From: an uncultured Selenomonadales bacterium
GTDB taxonomy: Bacteria > Bacillota > Negativicutes > Selenomonadales > Selenomonadaceae
Assembly (NCBI GenBank): GCA_947167555.1
Contig: CAMVIO010000065.1
Coordinates: forward strand, 1 to 9,113
Direction: 5' to 3'
DNA length: 9,113 nt
Shown: in pieces, positions 5,268-9,113 of the stretch
How the letters are laid out: every line of letters starts with the position of its first letter
Position numbering within the stretch: the first letter of the stretch is position 1
The notes under the pieces: model-generated
What the model was told of the DNA's origin: nothing
The model's database searches: none
Seen by the model: the letters and a program-made list of their open reading frames with translations, nothing else
Position numbers and translations under genes: made by a program

Positions 5268-6773
5268 ATGGAATCCTTCATCAAAACCATCGAAAGCTAC
5301 ATGGATGCCCAATTCCCCATCCTCTACATCGACACGATGGAATATGACCAAATCGAATCCGACGTGATGGACATCGCGAAGCGTTTCGGGCGGGGCGTCA
5401 TTCGCTGGGGGCAGCGTGGGATGCGCGACTATGCGGACAATTCCTTCGCCAAGCTGGAACTGACGAAGGCGCTGGACGCGCTTCTCGGCGACCCGAAGGG
5501 GCTGGCGAACCGTGTCCTGATTATCGAGGATATCCACTTCTTCATCGAAGCACCGGAAACCATCGCCCGGCTTCGGGAACTGGCGCAACGCATCAACAGC
5601 GGGGAGTTGGAGGACTGCACGGCCGTTTTGGTGGCGCCGCTCGGCAATATCCCGAAGGAGCTTGGCCGCTACCTGACGATTATCGTGCCGGATGATTTGA
5701 CGGCGGCGGAAATCAGCCGGATGATTGTCGCCTTTGCCGAGGAGCAGGGCGTGGACGTGCCGCAGAAAGACCTCCTCGACCAGCTCGCCATGAACCTGAA
5801 AGGGCTGAGCCGGACAGAGATCGAGCAAATCCTTTCGCTGGCGATAACAAACGACGGCGTGATTGACGCGGGTGACCTCGACCTTGTCCGCAGCCAAAAG
5901 CAGCAGATGATAAAGAAGTCCGGTATTTTGGAGATGGTACAGGTCAAGGAGCGCATGGAGGACATCGGCGGGCTGGAAAATCTGAAGGATTGGCTACAGC
6001 GAAAGGCGCAAGTCTTTCAGAATATCACAAAGGCGCAAGCGTTCGGCGTGGATATTCCGAAAGGCGTCTTGATTGCGGGGATGCCGGGATGCGGCAAGTC
6101 ATTGACGGCAAAGGCGGCGGCCAAGATGTTCGGGATGCCGCTTTTGCGCATGGATATGGGGCGGCTCATGGGGAAATACGTCGGCGAGTCCGAGGGCAAT
6201 ATGCGCCGCGCCATCCAGCTGACGGAGGCCAGCTCGCCCTGCGTGCTTTGGATTGACGAACTGGAAAAAGCGTTCGCGGGGGTGAAGGGCGGCGGGTCGG
6301 AGGTCACGACGCGGCTTTTTGGCAATTTCCTGACGTGGATGCAGGAAAAGGACAGCCTTGCTTTTGTGGTGGCGACGGCAAACAAGATCGACGTATTGCC
6401 GCCGGAGCTTTTGCGCAAGGGGCGCTTCGACGAGATTTTCTATGTGGATTTCCCAAATGAAGGCGAACGTGAAAAGATTTTCGAGATTCATATCAAGAAA
6501 CGGCGCGGAAAAGACGGATGGCAAAAAATCAAAAACGACCGTCTGCAAAGCCTCGTGGAGAGAACGAAAGGCTATTGCGGCGCGGATATCGAGGGCGTGG
6601 TGCGGGAGAGCATCGAAGCGGCTTTCGTCTCGAAGAAGGAGGAATTGACGACGGACGAGATTTTGCAGGTCATTTCCCATACCAGCCCCATTTCCGAAAC
6701 GATGAAAGAAGCCATCGAGGAGATGGGCAAGCAGTACCGGGAAAAGAATTTCACGCCCGCCTCAGAGCGGTAA
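5268..6773 (+). CDS. Ycf46-like AAA+ ATPase
   Basis: A 501-residue protein with two parts. Residues 1-215 resemble a degenerate AAA-like domain: a Walker B-like strand VLIIEDIHFF (83-92) is present, but no Walker A. This is the layout of the Ycf46 family, which is usually about 500 residues long. Residues 230-470 are a complete AAA+ module of FtsH/Cdc48 type: Walker A GMPGCGKS (271-278), pore-loop-like GKYVGES (302-308), Walker B CVLWIDE (325-331), sensor 1 VVATAN (367-372), arginine fingers in LLRKGRFDE (381-389) and sensor 2 GAD (438-440). There is no protease, transmembrane or zinc domain, so it would act as a cytoplasmic ATP-driven remodelling ring. The substrate is unknown; the next gene, 9 bp downstream, is the obvious partner. 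AAAGGAG lies 6 bp before the ATG. Ycf46 itself is described from cyanobacteria and plastids, where its role is only partly understood. Confidence 0.85.
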   Translation: MESFIKTIESYMDAQFPILYIDTMEYDQIESDVMDIAKRFGRGVIRWGQRGMRDYADNSFAKLELTKALDALLGDPKGLANRVLIIEDIHFFIEAPETIARLRELAQRINSGELEDCTAVLVAPLGNIPKELGRYLTIIVPDDLTAAEISRMIVAFAEEQGVDVPQKDLLDQLAMNLKGLSRTEIEQILSLAITNDGVIDAGDLDLVRSQKQQMIKKSGILEMVQVKERMEDIGGLENLKDWLQRKAQVFQNITKAQAFGVDIPKGVLIAGMPGCGKSLTAKAAAKMFGMPLLRMDMGRLMGKYVGESEGNMRRAIQLTEASSPCVLWIDELEKAFAGVKGGGSEVTTRLFGNFLTWMQEKDSLAFVVATANKIDVLPPELLRKGRFDEIFYVDFPNEGEREKIFEIHIKKRRGKDGWQKIKNDRLQSLVERTKGYCGADIEGVVRESIEAAFVSKKEELTTDEILQVISHTSPISETMKEAIEEMGKQYREKNFTPASER

Positions 6774-6782
6774 AGGGTGGCT

Positions 6783-7868
6783 ATGATGCAAATCGCAGGA
6801 ATCAATCAAGAGACGGTGAATCTGATTGGCGCGACGGTCAAGGATTTTGCAACGTCGTTTCTTGCCAAGGATTCCCAAACGGATCATCTGACATGGATAA
6901 GCAATGAGCTTGCGGCACGTTTGCCGGAAAACTCGGCGGGCAATGCGACGGAGATCGGGCAGCAGATTATCGACGGCGTTTCGGATTTCGACGGGCGGCT
7001 GGAATCGTTGCGTCAGGCTTGCGCGCAAGGCGGTACGACGGAGGACTGGCTGCGCGGGCGGTTGATGGGGGACGCACACGGACGGGACTTGCAGGAATAC
7101 GGCAATTATCTCGAAAAGGTGCATGAAGGGCTTGCCGAAGGCAACGCGACGATGGCGCGGGCGCTGGAATCGCCAACCGCAACGATAGAGCTTCCCGAGG
7201 AAGCGGCGGAAGAAATGCCGTCCAGCGGGACGGAGTGGAACAAGTACACGATTTCAGCCGTCGCAGAGGGAATAGACCAACAGGCGCACCTTGCGAGCGC
7301 GAACGGGCTGTCTATGCCCACCGACGCGCTGACGCCCGACGTGCCGATTACGCCCGATATGATTCCGCCGGAATATTATGACGCAGAGCCGCCCTCGGAG
7401 CTTGACCGTGGGCTGAAAATAGCCGCCGCAGGAGCCTTGACCGTCGTTTCGCAAAAGGTGCATATCCCGTACATTTCTGCATTATTTCCCGTGCAGGGCA
7501 TTGTCGATCTCGCCTGTTGGGGCGTAGAGGGCGCAAAGTGCATCGGTCGCGTCGCCAAGGGCGACATCAGCATCTCCGAAGGATTGGAACGCATGAAACG
7601 GACGACAATCTCTGTCGTGGCGAATCTCATTCATCACGGTTTCGGTGCGCAAATTTTCAAGGCAATTCCTGTCGTGGGAATACCTGTCAGCATGGCGGTG
7701 ACAAAGGTACTGGGGAGTATCAGCCCACAAAAGATACAGGAAAAACTGCATGAGGGCGTAACCGCTGTTGCAACAGTGGCAAAGGACGTAGCGAAAGGCA
7801 TTGTTGCTACCGTAAAGAGCGTTGCGAACGAGATAAAGAATATGGTAGCGAGCTTCTTTGATTGGTAA
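6783..7868 (+). CDS. 361-aa protein with hydrophobic and amphipathic C-terminal half, partner of the AAA+ ATPase
   Basis: No family recognised. Residues 1-130 are soluble and helical (DFATSFLAKD, YGNYLEKVHEGLAEGNATMA). Residues 132-205 are an acidic, Pro-rich linker (DALTPDVPITPDMIPPEYYD). Residues 210-310 hold two hydrophobic stretches (LKIAAAGALTVV...ISALFPVQGIVDLACWGVEG and IFKAIPVVGIPVSMAVTKVL), which could insert into a membrane. The end (about 322-361) is a long amphipathic Ala/Val/Lys helix finishing SFFDW. A helical membrane-active or membrane-associated protein, handled by the ATPase encoded just upstream, is a reasonable inference. The SD (AAGGG at 6773-6777) overlaps the ATPase stop codon. 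Three starts compete: GTG 6777 (overlaps the SD, unlikely), ATG 6783 and ATG 6786; I annotate 6783. Confidence 0.8.
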   Translation: MMQIAGINQETVNLIGATVKDFATSFLAKDSQTDHLTWISNELAARLPENSAGNATEIGQQIIDGVSDFDGRLESLRQACAQGGTTEDWLRGRLMGDAHGRDLQEYGNYLEKVHEGLAEGNATMARALESPTATIELPEEAAEEMPSSGTEWNKYTISAVAEGIDQQAHLASANGLSMPTDALTPDVPITPDMIPPEYYDAEPPSELDRGLKIAAAGALTVVSQKVHIPYISALFPVQGIVDLACWGVEGAKCIGRVAKGDISISEGLERMKRTTISVVANLIHHGFGAQIFKAIPVVGIPVSMAVTKVLGSISPQKIQEKLHEGVTAVATVAKDVAKGIVATVKSVANEIKNMVASFFDW

Positions 7869-7900
7869 CGGAAAAACAGATTTGCAAAGGGGGGGTATAA

Positions 7901-8215
7901 ATGTCGGACAACATTGAATATATTTGCCGATATTGCGGACAGAAAACAATGATGTGGACAAGCCGCGGGCGTCCCGATCCCGGACATTGTTCAAGACGGC
8001 CGGGCAAACCGCATAGTTGGGTGGTAAACCGCAGATGGAGCGGAGACAAGAAAAGCACAGGTACACCGCCGCCGTCAAAGATGATTGAATATATGTGCCG
8101 ATACTGCGGGAAAAAGGTAATGTCACCCAAAAGCAGGGGCAGGCCGGAGCCGGGGCATTGCTCAAAAAAAGCGGGGAACGGGCCGCATAGCTGGGTGGTA
8201 AACCGCCGTTTGTAA
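7901..8215 (+). CDS. Protein of two tandem zinc-ribbon-like repeats
   Basis: A 104-residue protein that is an internal duplication. Unit 1 (5-45) reads EYICRYCGQK...SRGRPDPGHC...PHSWVVNRR; unit 2 (62-103) reads EYMCRYCGKK...SRGRPEPGHC...PHSWVVNRR. Each carries CxxC (C9, C12; C66, C69), a third Cys in PGHC (C30; C87) and a conserved His in PHSW (H38; H96). That is a plausible CCCH/CCHC zinc site, with the His of GHC as another candidate ligand. A Ser/Thr/Pro/Lys-rich linker (46-60) joins the units. The basic RGRP and NRR patches would suit nucleic-acid or acidic-protein binding. I do not know a name for the family. AAAGGGGGGG ends 5 bp before the ATG. It lies 32 bp after the 361-aa gene and 29 bp before another cysteine-rich gene. 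Confidence 0.82.
   Translation: MSDNIEYICRYCGQKTMMWTSRGRPDPGHCSRRPGKPHSWVVNRRWSGDKKSTGTPPPSKMIEYMCRYCGKKVMSPKSRGRPEPGHCSKKAGNGPHSWVVNRRL
8010..8206 (+). repeat. Near-identical 23-bp repeat pair within the zinc-ribbon gene
   Basis: The 23-bp segments at 8010-8032 and 8184-8206 differ at a single base (core GGGTGGTAAACCGC in both). They are 174 bp apart, exactly 58 codons, and encode the PHSWVVNR part of each unit. The rest of the two units has diverged much more at the DNA level. Confidence 0.8.
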
Positions 8216-8244
8216 CGATAACGGCAATAGGAGGCGAAACCCCC

Positions 8245-8451
8245 ATGAAGAGAACCTTCAACGTCAAGACAAACTCGCGCCTTTGCGCGTTCTGCCAGCA
8301 TTGGTACGACCCGACGAACGCGGCCATCGCCCCGAAGAACACCGTCGGCGGCTTTTGGGAATACGACGACAAGGCGATGAACGTGTGCAAGAAGTGCGGC
8401 GCGAAAAAGCCTGCCACGGCAAGCTGCAAGGAGTATGTTTGCAAAGTTTGA
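8245..8451 (+). CDS. Small cysteine-rich, probable zinc-binding protein (68 aa)
   Basis: Six cysteines in three pairs: LCAFC (C14, C17), VCKKC (C48, C51) and CKEYVC (C61, C66). The first four form a classic zinc-ribbon spacing (CxxC-x30-CxxC); the last pair, CxxxxC, may bind a second metal or a disulfide. Between the knuckles lies QHWYDPTNAAIAP and a GGFWEYD segment rich in aromatics. No signal peptide or membrane helix. I recall similar small proteins in Firmicutes but know no function. AGGAGG (8229-8234) lies 10 bp before the ATG. It is the last gene of the plus-strand cluster, followed within 12 bp by a long hairpin. Confidence 0.8.
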   Translation: MKRTFNVKTNSRLCAFCQHWYDPTNAAIAPKNTVGGFWEYDDKAMNVCKKCGAKKPATASCKEYVCKV

Positions 8452-8462
8452 AGTGTACGCAT

Positions 8463-8500
8463 AACGAAGGGGCATGGCAAAACTGCCATGCCCCTTCGTT
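8463..8500 (+). terminator. 17-bp perfect hairpin ending the plus-strand cluster
   Basis: AACGAAGGGGCATGGCA (8463-8479) and its exact complement (8484-8500) flank an AAAC loop. The downstream tail GTTTGCAATT is only partly T-rich, and the other side has no T-run on the minus strand. It acts best for the plus strand but lies between convergent genes (ends at 8451 and 8510). Confidence 0.8.
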
Positions 8501-8509
8501 GTTTGCAAT

Positions 8510-8788
8510 TCATTCTCCATAAAATCCTTTGTCGCTCTTTGATGCCCATTTTCTGTACATATCGAGATAATTTTCCTTGATGAACGCCCGTATGGCGCGG
8601 ATTTCCATTTCATTCAACATGCCCCGGTTTTCGAGACGCGTATCGCCGTTGCCCATGACGAAGAATTATGCCGAGGCTGCCTCCGTCAGCTTCCTGTTGC
8701 TGGCGTGGACGTGCATCGCTTCCACAATGCAGTGCGACGTGAAATAGAGATAATAGCCGCACACCTTGAACGCATAATATTTAGGCAT
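8510..8788 (-). pseudogene. DUF4160-family gene broken by an in-frame TAA stop
   Basis: Read as one frame from the ATG at 8788, the product would be 92 residues. The first 40 (MPKYYAFKVCGYYLYFTSHC ... MHVHASNRKLTEAASA) show the DUF4160 signature: a beta-rich start and the HVHAS motif. A TAA at 8668-8666 then interrupts, and the same frame goes on without shift: FFVMGNGDTRLENRGMLNEM, then EIRAIRAFIKENYLDMYRKW to a TGA at 8512-8510. That tail is the expected second half of the family (AKFFV..GDT, then a helix ending in a KW motif). A single A-to-T change in a Lys AAA codon would explain the stop. DUF4160 proteins often sit in two-gene, toxin-antitoxin-like loci. GGAGG lies 9 bp before the start. 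The ATG at 8656 could restart translation of the tail (48 aa), but it has no good ribosome site. Confidence 0.82.
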
Positions 8789-9026
8789 ACGTCGCTTCCT
8801 CCGAAGGCGAAAGGAGAAATTTGCGGTTGCGCATGTAGTAGTTCCCAATCAATGCAAGTTCAATATCGTTCATGTTCGTTTCAATCACGTCGCCTGTCTC
8901 GGACAGCACGGCGGCATTATGCGGCGCTTCCAAGTTCAGCACACGAATAACGTCAGCCTCTTTGGTGAAAGCATAGCCGTTTACAATCATATCCGCACAG
9001 TCGGCGATTGCGGCCAAATTATCCAT
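8781..9026 (-). CDS. Small acidic protein (81 aa) coupled to the DUF4160 gene
   Basis: No name known to me, though proteins of this look (an N-terminal MIVNGYAFTKEADVIRVLNL stretch followed by a DDIE-like helix) seem familiar from Firmicute accessory operons. It is soluble: helix (2-15), two or three beta strands (VIRVLNL, NAAVLSETGDVIET) and a helix NMNDIELALIGNYYMRNRKF at about 51-70. It overlaps the upstream gene by 8 bp (ATGGATAA) and the DUF4160 start by 8 bp (ATGCCTAA), so the three are translated together. It occupies the place that DUF2442 often takes next to DUF4160, but I do not see the DUF2442 sequence pattern. An antitoxin or partner role is inference only. GGAGGT lies 11 bp before the start. 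Confidence 0.75.
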   Translation of the reverse strand: MDNLAAIADCADMIVNGYAFTKEADVIRVLNLEAPHNAAVLSETGDVIETNMNDIELALIGNYYMRNRKFLLSPSEEATYA

Positions 9027-9113
9027 GACAGATCCGTACCTCCGTGATTTCCCGCAAAAATTCTTGCGGCTCGATATACAGATTTTTCAATATGGGAACG
9101 AGATCGATATAGT
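9019..9113 (-). CDS. C-terminal end of an unrecognised gene
   Basis: An open frame enters from the right edge and gives 30 complete residues, beginning YIDLVPILKNLYIEP and ending with REITEVRICHG before a TAA. Support for a real gene is its position: the stop overlaps the start of the 81-aa gene by 8 bp, in the same ATGnnTAA arrangement as the next junction. Too short to assign a family. Confidence 0.6.
   Translation of the reverse strand, partial: YIDLVPILKNLYIEPQEFLREITEVRICHG

Noticed and set aside
5265..5897. A 210-codon minus-strand frame opposite the start of the AAA+ gene
   Set aside because: The plus strand encodes an unbroken AAA+ protein here with a good ribosome site; the antisense product shows no domain.
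7482..8549. A 355-codon minus-strand frame across the ends of the 361-aa gene and both zinc-protein genes
   Set aside because: It crosses three plus-strand genes and the long terminator hairpin, and its product has no recognisable pattern.
1..9113. tRNA, rRNA, insertion sequence or phage integrase
   Set aside because: I saw no cloverleaf, rRNA motif, transposase frame or terminal inverted repeats on either strand.

Overview
The base composition (GC-rich except where noted) and gene types point to a low-GC-phylum relative with high GC content. My best guess is a member of the Negativicutes such as a Selenomonas-like bacterium. This rests on the GH3 lipoprotein N-terminus, the HTH plus DFD-type Ser/Thr kinase pair and the abundance of small XRE regulators and orphan genes. 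It is an inference; no rRNA or housekeeping gene is present to prove it.

Layout. 1-220 (-): N-terminus of a glycoside hydrolase family 3 lipoprotein running off the left edge. 406-846 (-) and 924-2216 (+): a divergent pair, a small HTH protein and a membrane-anchored Hanks-type Ser/Thr kinase, with two oppositely directed promoters overlapping in a 77-bp gap. A strong shared hairpin terminator at about 2244-2276 separates the kinase from a second divergent pair: a 113-aa XRE regulator (2299-2640, -) and a 64-aa XRE regulator (2796-2990, +). Their 155-bp gap carries five copies of a GTGAWWT half-site, arranged partly as two compact palindromes at the two promoters.

3081-8451 (+): six consecutive same-strand genes with gaps of 9 to 69 bp, probably one transcription unit. 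They are a Sel1-repeat scaffold protein with an extra N-terminal region, an AT-rich orphan, a Ycf46-like AAA+ ATPase, a 361-aa protein with a hydrophobic and amphipathic C-terminal half, a protein made of two zinc-ribbon-like repeats, and a 68-aa cysteine-rich protein. I recognise only the AAA+ and Sel1 folds; the module as a whole is not one I can name and is the best candidate here for an undescribed system. Composition changes sharply along it: GC-rich Sel1 N-terminus, intermediate repeats, very AT-rich orphan, GC-rich ATPase. This suggests mosaic assembly. A 17-bp perfect hairpin at 8463-8500 ends it.

8510-9113 (-): a tightly coupled operon entering from the right. It holds the C-terminal end of an unrecognised gene, an 81-aa protein and a DUF4160-type gene broken by an in-frame TAA. 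Both junctions are 8-bp ATGnnTAA overlaps.

How the parts might work together (inference): the HTH/kinase pair looks like a self-contained signalling unit. The XRE pair likely represses itself and perhaps the downstream AAA+/Sel1 module. The DUF4160 operon is separate, convergent and resembles toxin-antitoxin-like accessory loci.
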